Shown here piece after piece: positions 36,239-43,225 of a stretch of 43,225 nt of DNA. This stretch comes from Hydrogenobacter sp. (lineage in GTDB: Bacteria; Aquificota; Aquificia; Aquificales; Aquificaceae). Every line of letters starts with the position of its first letter. Position 1 is the stretch's first letter. The translations under genes and the position numbers were made by a program. The DNA is taken from assembly GCA_023255875.1 (NCBI GenBank), contig JAGDVY010000015.1, forward strand, positions 1 through 43,225, written 5' to 3'. A model generated the notes under the pieces. It did not search any database, had not been told where the DNA came from, and saw only the letters and a program-made list of their open reading frames with translations.

Positions 36239-37348
36239 ATGAAGCGGTTTTATGCCCTTGCGATAGTTTTAGCGGTGGCGGTAGCTTTTGCCTTTGCGTG
36301 GTTCTACCAAAAGAATCACAGACCTTCCGTACCAGACAAAAAGGCAATGCTAAAAGCTATAGAAACACTACCAAGAGGCTTTGTCCCTAACCAAGGTCAG
36401 TGGCATGAAGATGCCCTCTTTTCCGCTCCGGGATTTTTTGGAAACACTTGGATTACCAAAGACGGCGAGCTAAGACACGTTATTTTGGCTGAACCCACAA
36501 AAGCTTGGGTCATATCTGAAAGCTTTGTAGGTGGTAGCGTAAAAGAAGTAAAAGGAGAAAAAGAACTACCCACAAAAGTGAGCTACTTTGTAGGAAGTGA
36601 TCCAAGCAAACACAAAGCAGGTCTGCCTTCCTATGAGATAGTCTCTCTTGGAGAGGTGTGGAAAGGTATAGAAGTTAAGCTAAAAGCAAAACAAAACAGT
36701 GTAGAGAAGATATTTATAGTAAAGCCCGGAGCAAATCCAGAGGAGATAAAGATAGCAGTAAAAGGAGCTAAAAGAATAGAGATAAAGGACAGTGGAGAGT
36801 TAGTGGTAAAGACAGACTATGGAGATGTGGAGTTTTCCAAGCCAATAGCATGGCAGGAAGAAGGGAATAAGAAAAAGCCAGTGAAAGTGAGCTACAAGCT
36901 TGACAGGACAAACAACACCTATGCCTTTGTGGTAGAAAGTTATGATAAAAACAAACCATTGTATATAGACCCACTCCTTGCTTCTACGTTCCTTGGGGGA
37001 AGTAGTTATGATGAAGCCTATGCCCTTGCCGTAGACAGTTCAGGTAATGTGTATGTGGCAGGAAAAACATCATCAAGCGATTTTCCAACCAAATCAGGGG
37101 CTTACTACACAACCTCTAATGGTGGTGATGCTTTTATCTCAAAGTTTGATGCAGATCTTTCTTCTGGCACATCAGGCGGTGGTGGAGGTAGTGGAAGTGG
37201 TGGAGGTAGCGGATTTGATGATACTGATGATACTGATAATGTTAGAGGTGGTGGCGGATGCTCTATGGTGGCAAGTGCATCTCCCGTTAACCTAATTGCA
37301 TGGCTCTTTGTTCCTATTGCAGTATTGCTTAGAAGAATTAGGAAGTAA
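36239..37348 (+). CDS. One-repeat SBBP surface protein with C-terminal sorting tail
   Basis: The 369-residue protein has an N-terminal membrane or signal helix (LAIVLAVAVAFAFAWF), a DUF7948-like domain beginning GFVPNQGQWHEDALFSAPG that usually precedes beta-propeller repeats, and a single SBBP repeat (STFLGGSSYDEAYALAVDSS, then GNVYVAGKTSSSDFPTKSGA). A Gly/Ser linker with Asp-Thr repeats (GFDDTDDTDN) comes next. The C-terminus is GGGGCSMVASASPVNLIA, a hydrophobic helix, and RRIRK. That tripartite tail resembles CTERM protein-sorting signals recognised by rhombosortase- or exosortase-like enzymes; none is encoded here. SBBP proteins normally have many repeats, so this copy is minimal or internally deleted. 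GGGGAGG precedes ATG 36239, within a small CTCC/GGAG hairpin. Confidence 0.8.
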   Translation: MKRFYALAIVLAVAVAFAFAWFYQKNHRPSVPDKKAMLKAIETLPRGFVPNQGQWHEDALFSAPGFFGNTWITKDGELRHVILAEPTKAWVISESFVGGSVKEVKGEKELPTKVSYFVGSDPSKHKAGLPSYEIVSLGEVWKGIEVKLKAKQNSVEKIFIVKPGANPEEIKIAVKGAKRIEIKDSGELVVKTDYGDVEFSKPIAWQEEGNKKKPVKVSYKLDRTNNTYAFVVESYDKNKPLYIDPLLASTFLGGSSYDEAYALAVDSSGNVYVAGKTSSSDFPTKSGAYYTTSNGGDAFISKFDADLSSGTSGGGGGSGSGGGSGFDDTDDTDNVRGGGGCSMVASASPVNLIAWLFVPIAVLLRRIRK

Positions 37349-37356
37349 AACTCCTT

Positions 37357-37376
37357 GGGAGGCTTTCCTGCCTCCC
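37357..37376 (+). terminator. Hairpin after the SBBP gene
   Basis: GGGAGGC-TTTCCT-GCCTCCC forms a perfect 7-bp stem 9 nt after the stop codon, followed by GCTTTC. The T-tract is poor, but the position fits an intrinsic terminator. Confidence 0.65.
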
Positions 37377-37435
37377 GCTTTCAAAACACAAATCAAACTC
37401 AAACAAAAGAAGATGGGCTTTGATGCTTTTTAGGC

Positions 37436-37441
37436 TAAAAT
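37436..37441 (+). promoter_or_regulatory. -10-like box of the sirtuin gene
   Basis: TAAAAT lies 8 nt before ATG 37450, with no Shine-Dalgarno site, as for other candidate leaderless genes in the window. No clear -35 box is visible. Confidence 0.4.
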
Positions 37442-37449
37442 TTTAGCTG

Positions 37450-38136
37450 ATGAAGATAGCTGTTCTTACTGGGGCTGGGATTTCTGCGGAAAGTGGGATA
37501 CCTACCTTTAGGGGTCCATCTGGCATTTGGAAAACCTTTAAACCTGAAGAGTTAGCAACACCTCAAGCCTTTGAAAGGGACCCAAAGCTTGTTTGGGAGT
37601 GGTACGATTGGAGAAGGAGTATTATCAAAAAAGCAAAACCAAATAAAGGACACATCCTTATAGCTCACTTGGAACAGCTCTTTGAGGACTTTCTTCTTAT
37701 AACTCAAAATGTAGATGGTCTTCACCAAAAAGCGGGTTCAAAGAAAGTGGTTGAGTTACACGGCAACATATGGCGAGTGCTATGCACAGCCTGTGGTAAA
37801 AAGTATTACAACTATCAAGTGCCTTTAGAGGAGATACCACCAAGATGCAAGTACTGTAATGGCTTATTAAGACCAGATGTAGTTTGGTTTGGAGAGAGTT
37901 TGCCAAAAAAAGAGTGGGAAACCGCTTTAGAGTTTGTAAGTTCCTGTTCCATGCTTTTGGTAGTGGGTACATCGGGTGTGGTGTATCCTGCAGCATCGCT
38001 TCCCTTTTTAGCAAAGCAAAAGGGAGCTAAGATAGTGGAAATAAACCCAGAAGACACACCCATATCCCAAATAGCACACATAAGAATAAGAAAGAAGGCT
38101 TCAGAGGGCATGGAAGAGTTTCTCAAGATGCTTTAA
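37450..38136 (+). CDS. cobB: NAD-dependent protein deacylase (sirtuin, CobB-like)
   Basis: The 228-residue sirtuin has the NAD site LTGAGISAESGIPTFRGPSG, the TQNVDGLHQKAG motif, and the catalytic histidine in ELHGNIWRVLC. It has two zinc cysteine pairs (CTAC and CKYC), RPDVVWFGESLP, and GTSGVVYPAASLP. It removes acetyl or related acyl groups from lysines, for example on acetyl-CoA synthetase in known systems. I see no Tyr/Arg pair that clearly marks a desuccinylase. The 3' end overlaps the convergent LOG-like gene by 14 nt. Confidence 0.94.
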   Translation: MKIAVLTGAGISAESGIPTFRGPSGIWKTFKPEELATPQAFERDPKLVWEWYDWRRSIIKKAKPNKGHILIAHLEQLFEDFLLITQNVDGLHQKAGSKKVVELHGNIWRVLCTACGKKYYNYQVPLEEIPPRCKYCNGLLRPDVVWFGESLPKKEWETALEFVSSCSMLLVVGTSGVVYPAASLPFLAKQKGAKIVEINPEDTPISQIAHIRIRKKASEGMEEFLKML

Positions 38137-38581
38137 AATACTCATCAACTTTCTGGAGGATTTCCTCTACGCTATTTACGTGATCTACACCCTGTATGGG
38201 ATGGGTCTTATAGCCCACTACATACTTTCCGAGGATCATGGCATAAGCTATCTCTGAAAGAGTGCCCCAATGCCCACCTATGGCAATGACCATATCACCA
38301 CTTGCTACCACTATAGGATTTCTATTCCAATTCATGCCCGTTTTTATCTTTATATCCACAAAGGGATTAGCTTCTTCTCCCGTGTAGGAAGGTAATATAC
38401 CTATGCTTATGCCACCACCATCTTTTGCACCCTTACAAACCGCCTCCATAACACCCCCTCTTCCTCCACACACCACCATTATGCCACGCTTTGCAAGTTC
38501 AAACCCCACACGGTAGGCTACCTCATACTCTTCCTCTGTGGCAGAAGAGGAACCTATAACGGATACTACCCTGTTTTTCAA
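38123..38581 (-). CDS. LOG/TIGR00725-family nucleotide-binding protein
   Basis: This 152-residue Rossmann-like protein has VVSVIGSSSATEEEYEVAYR at the N-terminus, VVCGGRGGVMEAVCKGAKDG, and AIGGHWGTLSEIAYAM. The last motif is the TIGR00725 variant of the PGGxGTxxE motif of LOG lysine-decarboxylase-like proteins, which cleave nucleoside monophosphates. Activity cannot be assumed for this branch. It starts with TTG 38581 after GGAGG; there is no ATG alternative. Confidence 0.85.
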   Translation of the reverse strand: MKNRVVSVIGSSSATEEEYEVAYRVGFELAKRGIMVVCGGRGGVMEAVCKGAKDGGGISIGILPSYTGEEANPFVDIKIKTGMNWNRNPIVVASGDMVIAIGGHWGTLSEIAYAMILGKYVVGYKTHPIQGVDHVNSVEEILQKVDEYFKAS

Positions 38582-38602
38582 GATTTTGAGCCTCCAGGTA
38601 AG

Positions 38603-38608
38603 TAAAAT
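38603..38608 (+). promoter_or_regulatory. -10-like box of the BamA-family gene
   Basis: TAAAAT ends 6 nt before ATG 38615, and TATACT (38609-38614) abuts the ATG. There is no Shine-Dalgarno site, so a leaderless start is likely. Confidence 0.4.
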
Positions 38609-38614
38609 TATACT

Positions 38615-41206
38615 ATGCTTTTTCTTCTCGTTTTTTTATTCCCAATTTTAGCTCTATCAAAGGTTTTCCTCATATCCAACTACCCTCTTCCTAACAACAA
38701 CATACAAAAGGTGATAAATGAAAAAAACTATTTGGATATGGTAGAGGTAATCAAACATATAGAAGGTGTAAAGGACGTTTTTGTCGTTGAGGAAGGAGAG
38801 GACATTTACATATACATAGATAGATACCCAATCCTTAAAAAGGTAATAATAAGGGGCAACTTGGCTATTGGAAAGGATACTATAATGAGCAGGTTAGGAC
38901 TCTACGAAGGCATGCCTGTAAAGGAGATAAGCCAAGAGAACATCCAAGAAAGACTAAAAAAAATCTATAAAGACGAAGGCTTTCTTGATGCAAATGTGGG
39001 TGTAACCCTTGAACTCACTCAAGACGGATACATCTATCTATACATAGGGATAGAAGAGGGGGACATTTACTTTACTGGAGGTGGAATTTATGAGGGCTCA
39101 ACTTTCAGAGAGGAGGAGTTAAATAAAGCAATTGGTATTGTCAAAGGACGCATAGCCAGAGAGGGCGAGTTTGAGGAGAAAGTATTTGCCTTGGAAGATT
39201 TTTACATAGACAAGGGATACTTGGACAGCTTTGTCTATTTTAAAGGCATAAAAAAAGAAAAAGCCAAAAGACCTTTTTTTGATGTGATCTTTCCCAAGGA
39301 TGAGAAGATAAAGAGAAAGCCTCTTAGGTTAGTGGGTTCTCTTCTTGAGGGCATCTCTAACCTCTTTAGGCATCCATTAGGCACTCTTAAGGCTCTTTCT
39401 GGTAAAGGGCGCATAGCTTATCCCGTGTTTAACATTATTGAAGGAGAAAAGTACAGTATAGTCTTTGAAAAGGCGAAGTTTTTTGGGTATGACTACCTTC
39501 TAAACGTTTCTGGACTAAAAGAAAAAGGTGTGGATATCTTCTCCCTTGAAGAAGCAAAAGAGAACATAGTATCTGAGTACAAGAAAAAGGGTTTTTTTGA
39601 TGTAGATGTCTCTTACAAAGCTACGGGAAGCAGTGTGGTTTTTTACATAGAAGAAGGAGAAAGATACACAGCCATCTTGGAAGATACAGAATTTCCTTAC
39701 GATGAGGATGGGATAAGGTCCATCTTAGAAGAGAGGCTATCAAAACTCAAAAAAGAAGGATACACCTTAGCAGAAGGATCTTTTCATCTAAGCTTGGACA
39801 AAGAAAAAAAGGTGGTTTATGTGGAGCTCACTATAAACAAAGGTAAAAAACAAATACTCAAAGAGTTCATTTACCAAGGTGATGATAAAAAACTTTCAAG
39901 AATTTTCAAACGGTATAACGAGGGATTACCTGCCATATACGACACTAACACTATAGAAAAACTCAATCTTGAGATAAAAAACTACTTATTAGAGACAGGC
40001 TATATGGAAGGAGACTTTGATGCTAATGTATCCATCAGTGAAGATGAGGATAGTATTTATTACACTTATACTTACAGGATAAGCAAAGGACCAAGGTATA
40101 GGTGGGGAGAGGACATATATTATGGTTATCTGCACACGAGTTTCAAAGAGTTATCTTACATGACAGTAAGGGGCGAGTTTTACTCCGAAAAGGACAATGA
40201 CATGACCCTTAACAACTTCATATCCAGCAACATATTTAGCGGTGTAAAAATAGATACCTTTCTTGATAAGAATGAGAAAAAAGTTCACAGGCTTATACAA
40301 ATCTCTGAGGACAAAAGGGGTATATACGATATATCTTTGGGATACAACACGGAAGAAAAGGTAGTTTTGGACTCATTTTTAGGCTTAAAAAATCTGTTTG
40401 GGATAGGTTTAAATACGAACCTACGCTACAGAAGAACGGGGAAAAGGGAGCTTTATAGCTTAGATATTTCTGATAACTTTTTACTCACAAGAAAACTTTG
40501 GCTAAAAACTTCCTTTTTTAACAATTACGAAAAACACCTTAGTTACACACTCACATCAAAAGGTTTTAGTTCAAGCATTGGGTACAGGATAACAAATAAC
40601 GCATCTGTAGGTGTTATATTATCAAGAACTACAAACTCTGCCTTGGGCGAGCTTGTAGATATTTCTAAGTATGGACTGTTTTTGCTAAGGGAATACAAAG
40701 ATAACTTGTTCTCTCCAAAAAGGATAAGCTATAACAGTATAACCTTCACTAGAGCTATAGGTGATAGAGAGTACACAAAGTTTGAGCTTTTAAGCTTTTA
40801 TCTGATACCACTAAGAGAAAGTATAAACCTGAGCTTTAAAGTGGCTGGCGGATACGTGGGAAAGTCCGCACCTATCTTTGATAGATTCTTTTTGGGAGGT
40901 TTAAGAGACCTAAGAGGCTACAGTTTTGAAAGTATTGGACAACCCAGTGGTGGGAGATACTACACCTTTGGAAGGTTAGAGCTTGAATTTCCCATAAAGA
41001 GTCCCTTTGTTATCATAACCTTTGCAGATGTAGGAAATGTGGGAAATAGACTTTCTGATACCATAAGAAATCCTAAAAAGGATATAGGTGCGTCCGTGGG
41101 TATAAAAACACCTGTTGGACCCATCAGGTTTGATGTAGCCTTTCCCCTTGAAAAGGACACACCCAAAAGGCTCAGACTGTATCTGTCTGTAGGATATTAT
41201 TACTGA
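38615..41206 (+). CDS. bamA: BamA/Omp85-family outer-membrane assembly protein
   Basis: The 863-residue protein has a signal peptide (LFLLVFLFPILALSK) and a series of POTRA-like domains. Examples are YPILKKVIIRGNLAIGKDTI with LYEGMPVKEISQENIQERLK, and later KKGFFDVDVSYKATG and LETGYMEGDFDANVSI. A C-terminal barrel starts near residue 570. The barrel has the Omp85 L6 loop motif FLGGLRDLRGYSFESIG and ends LYLSVGYYY, with a terminal aromatic residue. It folds or inserts outer-membrane proteins. I favour BamA over TamA from the number of POTRA domains and the length, but I cannot exclude TamA. The 3' end overlaps convergent galU by 35 nt. Confidence 0.85.
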   Translation: MLFLLVFLFPILALSKVFLISNYPLPNNNIQKVINEKNYLDMVEVIKHIEGVKDVFVVEEGEDIYIYIDRYPILKKVIIRGNLAIGKDTIMSRLGLYEGMPVKEISQENIQERLKKIYKDEGFLDANVGVTLELTQDGYIYLYIGIEEGDIYFTGGGIYEGSTFREEELNKAIGIVKGRIAREGEFEEKVFALEDFYIDKGYLDSFVYFKGIKKEKAKRPFFDVIFPKDEKIKRKPLRLVGSLLEGISNLFRHPLGTLKALSGKGRIAYPVFNIIEGEKYSIVFEKAKFFGYDYLLNVSGLKEKGVDIFSLEEAKENIVSEYKKKGFFDVDVSYKATGSSVVFYIEEGERYTAILEDTEFPYDEDGIRSILEERLSKLKKEGYTLAEGSFHLSLDKEKKVVYVELTINKGKKQILKEFIYQGDDKKLSRIFKRYNEGLPAIYDTNTIEKLNLEIKNYLLETGYMEGDFDANVSISEDEDSIYYTYTYRISKGPRYRWGEDIYYGYLHTSFKELSYMTVRGEFYSEKDNDMTLNNFISSNIFSGVKIDTFLDKNEKKVHRLIQISEDKRGIYDISLGYNTEEKVVLDSFLGLKNLFGIGLNTNLRYRRTGKRELYSLDISDNFLLTRKLWLKTSFFNNYEKHLSYTLTSKGFSSSIGYRITNNASVGVILSRTTNSALGELVDISKYGLFLLREYKDNLFSPKRISYNSITFTRAIGDREYTKFELLSFYLIPLRESINLSFKVAGGYVGKSAPIFDRFFLGGLRDLRGYSFESIGQPSGGRYYTFGRLELEFPIKSPFVIITFADVGNVGNRLSDTIRNPKKDIGASVGIKTPVGPIRFDVAFPLEKDTPKRLRLYLSVGYYY

Positions 41207-42062
41207 TAAGCTGTCTTAGGTAAGCTATGAGTTCATCTCTTAGGTCTTCCCTTTGAAGTGCGAAATCAAGGACTGTCTGTATGTACCCAATGGGTGTTCC
41301 TGTATCGTAAACCTTGGCATCTATCTTTATGGCATAAACAGCTTCGTCCTCAAGAAGGAGCTTTATGGCATCTGTTAGCTGTATCTCACCACCTTTCCCG
41401 GGGGGTGTGATCTTGAGCTTTTCAAAGATTTTTGGAGTGAAAAGATATCTGCCCACTATGGCAAGGTTAGAGGGTGCTTCTTCGGGCTTGGGCTTTTCTA
41501 CAAGATCATCTATAATGTATATATCTCTTTCTATGTGTCTTCCATCTATTATGCCATACTTGGGAATATCTTTTGTATCCACTTCAAAAACAGCTATCAC
41601 GCTCTTACCAAAGCGGTTATACACTTCTATCATCTTTTCCAATACATTCCTTTCGTCCTTTACTATAATGTCTCCCAAGGCAACTATGAAAGGCTCATAA
41701 CCCACTACAGGCTCTGCCACTAAAACCGCATGACCTAAACCCAGCTGTTCCTTCTGTCTTATGTATATGGGATTTATCAACCTGCTTATCTCCATTATGT
41801 TTTTTAAAAGCTCAGTTTTCCCACACTGTTCCAAGTGTTTTTCCAAGTCTGTGTTTATATCAAAGTGGTGCTCAATGGGCCTTTTGTGCCTACCCGTTAC
41901 AAAGATTATGTTATCAATATTTGCAGAAAGACACTCCTCAACAATAAACTGTATAACTGGCTTGTCTATTATGGGAAACATCTCTTTGGGCATGGCTTTA
42001 GTAGCAGGTAGAAATCTTGTACCCCATCCCGCTACTGGAAGAACCGCCTTTCTCACTTGCAT
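41172..42062 (-). CDS. galU: UTP-glucose-1-phosphate uridylyltransferase
   Basis: GalU makes UDP-glucose from UTP and glucose-1-phosphate for glycan and envelope synthesis. The 296-residue protein has the nucleotide loop PVAGWGTRFLPATKAMPKEM, FPIIDKPVIQFIVEECL, FVTGRHKRPIEHHFD, the metal aspartate in IVALGDIIV, DDLVEKPKPEEAPS, and GGEIQLTDAI. AAGGAGGGG lies upstream of ATG 42062 with a spacer of about 10 nt. It could feed the glycosyltransferases of the pilin cluster, but it is not linked to them. Confidence 0.96.
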   Translation of the reverse strand: MQVRKAVLPVAGWGTRFLPATKAMPKEMFPIIDKPVIQFIVEECLSANIDNIIFVTGRHKRPIEHHFDINTDLEKHLEQCGKTELLKNIMEISRLINPIYIRQKEQLGLGHAVLVAEPVVGYEPFIVALGDIIVKDERNVLEKMIEVYNRFGKSVIAVFEVDTKDIPKYGIIDGRHIERDIYIIDDLVEKPKPEEAPSNLAIVGRYLFTPKIFEKLKITPPGKGGEIQLTDAIKLLLEDEAVYAIKIDAKVYDTGTPIGYIQTVLDFALQREDLRDELIAYLRQLISNNILQTDTV

Positions 42063-42101
42063 TTTAATACCCCTCCTTAAATTTTAAAGTTAGTTCCACA
42101 A

Positions 42102-42146
42102 ATGTGATTATCAAGAACAGACTATAATATGCTTATGTGATCACAT
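42102..42146. promoter_or_regulatory. galU-lpxK divergent region with repeated ATGTGAT
   Basis: TATAAT at 42123-42128 lies 8 nt before the lpxK GTG, without a Shine-Dalgarno site. The heptamer ATGTGAT occurs at 42102-42108 and 42135-42141, 33 nt apart and on either side of that box. The second copy forms the palindrome TGTGATCACA. This could be an operator, but no regulator is named. Confidence 0.35.
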
Positions 42147-43111
42147 TAATGGACCTTTTAAATCCCTACTATTTTGCGATCAGTTTGAGGAACTTCTTTT
42201 ACGATAAGAAAGTGTTCAAAACTTGTGAGCTTGATGTTCCAGTTATCAGCGTGGGCAATCTGTCCGTGGGTGGTACTGGAAAGACAAGTCTTGTGAGGTA
42301 TATAGCGGATCACTTTTCAAAGAGTTTCCATGTGTGCATACTTTCCAGAGGGTATAAAAGAAAGAGTAAGGGCACCTTGCTTGTTTCTTACAAGGGAGAT
42401 ATAAAGACCAATTGGGAAGAGGCAGGAGACGAAGCTTTTATGCTTGCCAAAGTGCTCAAAGGGGTAAGCGTGGTAGTTGATGAAAATAGGTGTAGAGGTG
42501 GTGCATACGCAGTCAATGAGCTGAAGGTGGATCTTATCATACTTGACGATGGCTTCCAACACAGAAAACTCTACAGAGACATAGACTTACTCCTCATAAA
42601 GGAGAAGGACCTAAGGGATCATCTTATACCTTTTGGTAGGCTAAGAGAGCCTCTCTCTTCTATAAGTAGAGCGAATGCTCTGATCCTGTCTTATCAAGAC
42701 ATAAAAGAGTGGGACTATACCTTTACCAAGCCTGTATTTAAACTTTACAGGAGGGATTGGAAGATTAAAGATATTTGGGGAAATACCTTAGAAGATGCTA
42801 AGAAGTTTGAGTTTATAACCTTTGCAGGACTTGGAGATAACGAACAGTTCTTCAAGACACTGGAACGCATGGGATTGAAAATAATCAAAAAGCTTTCCTT
42901 TAGCGATCACTATCACTACAGAGACTTTAAGATATCACCAAACTACCTTTACATAACTACTCTCAAAGATGTGATAAAGCTCCCACCTTATGAAAATGTT
43001 TATTATCTGGACTATTCTCTTGAGGTACCTGGTCTGTTAGATTTTTTAGAACGTGCTATAATTAAATCTTATAGGGCTGGTAGCTCAGCTGGCAGAGCAA
43101 CGGACTCTTAA
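42137..43111 (+). CDS. lpxK: Tetraacyldisaccharide 4'-kinase (LpxK)
   Basis: LpxK phosphorylates the lipid A precursor at the 4' position on the inner membrane. The 324-residue protein has the P-loop VISVGNLSVGGTGKTSLVRY (Lys49), LSRGYKRKSKG, DEAFMLAK, IILDDGFQHRKLYRDIDLL with the catalytic Asp and the DDGFQH block, and LREPLSSI. The start may be GTG 42137 or ATG 42149. The final 13 codons (RAGSSAGRATDS) are read from the tRNA-Lys gene, and the TAA (43109-43111) lies at its anticodon loop. The protein itself looks complete before that tail. Confidence 0.95.
   Translation: MITLMDLLNPYYFAISLRNFFYDKKVFKTCELDVPVISVGNLSVGGTGKTSLVRYIADHFSKSFHVCILSRGYKRKSKGTLLVSYKGDIKTNWEEAGDEAFMLAKVLKGVSVVVDENRCRGGAYAVNELKVDLIILDDGFQHRKLYRDIDLLLIKEKDLRDHLIPFGRLREPLSSISRANALILSYQDIKEWDYTFTKPVFKLYRRDWKIKDIWGNTLEDAKKFEFITFAGLGDNEQFFKTLERMGLKIIKKLSFSDHYHYRDFKISPNYLYITTLKDVIKLPPYENVYYLDYSLEVPGLLDFLERAIIKSYRAGSSAGRATDS
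43057..43062 (+). promoter_or_regulatory. Extended -10 promoter of tRNA-Lys inside lpxK
   Basis: TGCTATAAT combines a TGN extension with a perfect TATAAT, 11 nt before the tRNA. It lies within the end of lpxK, so the tRNA can be made independently of lpxK. Confidence 0.6.
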
Positions 43112-43146
43112 TCCGTGGGTCGCGGGTTCGACTCCCGCCCAGCCCA
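43074..43146 (+). tRNA. tRNA-Lys (anticodon CTT)
   Basis: All arms pair. The acceptor stem GGGCTGG pairs with CCAGCCC (43139-43145). The D stem is GCTC/GAGC. The anticodon stem ACGGA/TCCGT holds the loop CTCTTAA with CTT at 43107-43109, reading AAG. The T stem is GCGGG/CCCGC with loop TTCGACT. The discriminator base is A, and CCA is not encoded (TAAC follows). The first 38 nt overlap the lpxK reading frame. Nothing recognisable lies in the remaining 79 nt to the window end. Confidence 0.97.
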
Positions 43147-43225
43147 TAACTACTAAAAGCCAGGTAAGTGTTTCCGTCCCATTTTTCCTAACCATACTTA
43201 TCCGCACTTACGCATTTAAGCAAAT

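Noticed and set aside
42133-42146. TGTGATCACA as a CRP site
   Set aside because: CRP sites need TGTGA-N6-TCACA; here the half-sites touch, so only a generic palindrome is claimed.
43147-43225. Possible CRISPR repeat or terminator after the tRNA
   Set aside because: Only a distant GTAAGTG/CACTTAC inverted repeat is present; no repeated unit, no compact hairpin and no T-tract.

Overview
The window is a compact, gene-dense piece of a Gram-negative, thermophile-like chromosome. Lipid A and outer-membrane genes (lpxK, a BamA/Omp85 protein, a porin relic), a complex I nuo operon, PEP synthase, heavy use of ATA, AGA and AGG codons, and Lys/Glu-rich proteins together suggest a member of the Aquificales (Hydrogenobacter/Thermocrinis type). 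The placement is an inference from overall protein character, not from a marker alignment.

Layout. 1-4691 (+): the end of nuoL, then nuoM, nuoN, a metallo-beta-lactamase-fold hydrolase and an exopolyphosphatase, tightly coupled. 4692-5769: a decay zone with relics of an outer-membrane porin and a DsrE-family protein on the minus strand and a possible transposase scrap. 5770-9821 (+): an unknown 299-aa protein, a 68-aa helical protein, an HD-domain phosphohydrolase and a membrane transglutaminase-like protein. 9796-11061: queF (-) and secF (+), divergent from 18 bp. 11084-21017 (+): a long operon of a TPR protein, glyS, ppsA, pilM, pilN, pilO, a 72-aa secreted protein in the pilP position, pilQ and a membrane protein. 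20990-29043 (-): the converging counterpart, two type IV pilins followed by a GT-C enzyme of DUF2723 type, a membrane protein, a GT4, a polyprenyl-phosphate-mannose-synthase-like GT2, a methyltransferase, a second GT4 and a flippase. 29387-33830: an OmpA-family protein (+), an aminotransferase (-), guaB and pilC (+). 33832-36104 (-): feoA-feoB. 36239-43225: a one-repeat SBBP surface protein with a C-terminal sorting tail (+), a sirtuin (+), a LOG-like protein (-), a BamA/Omp85 protein (+), galU (-), lpxK (+) and tRNA-Lys(CTT).

How it works together. The most coherent theme is type IV pili. The alignment and secretin genes run on the plus strand, and the pilins and their putative glycan-assembly genes run toward them on the minus strand. 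PilC sits apart with guaB; PilB, PilT and PilD are not in the window. The pilin-to-flippase series looks like a dedicated pilin or surface O-glycosylation module. Its probable attenuator after the first pilin would let the pilin be made in excess over the enzymes.

Two genome-style features recur. First, genes that begin transcription units often have a TATAAT-like box only 6-9 nt before the start codon and no Shine-Dalgarno sequence, suggesting leaderless mRNAs, while operon-internal genes have strong GGAGG sites. Second, five convergent gene pairs overlap at their 3' ends by 14-35 nt. I see no CRISPR array, rRNA or intact insertion sequence.
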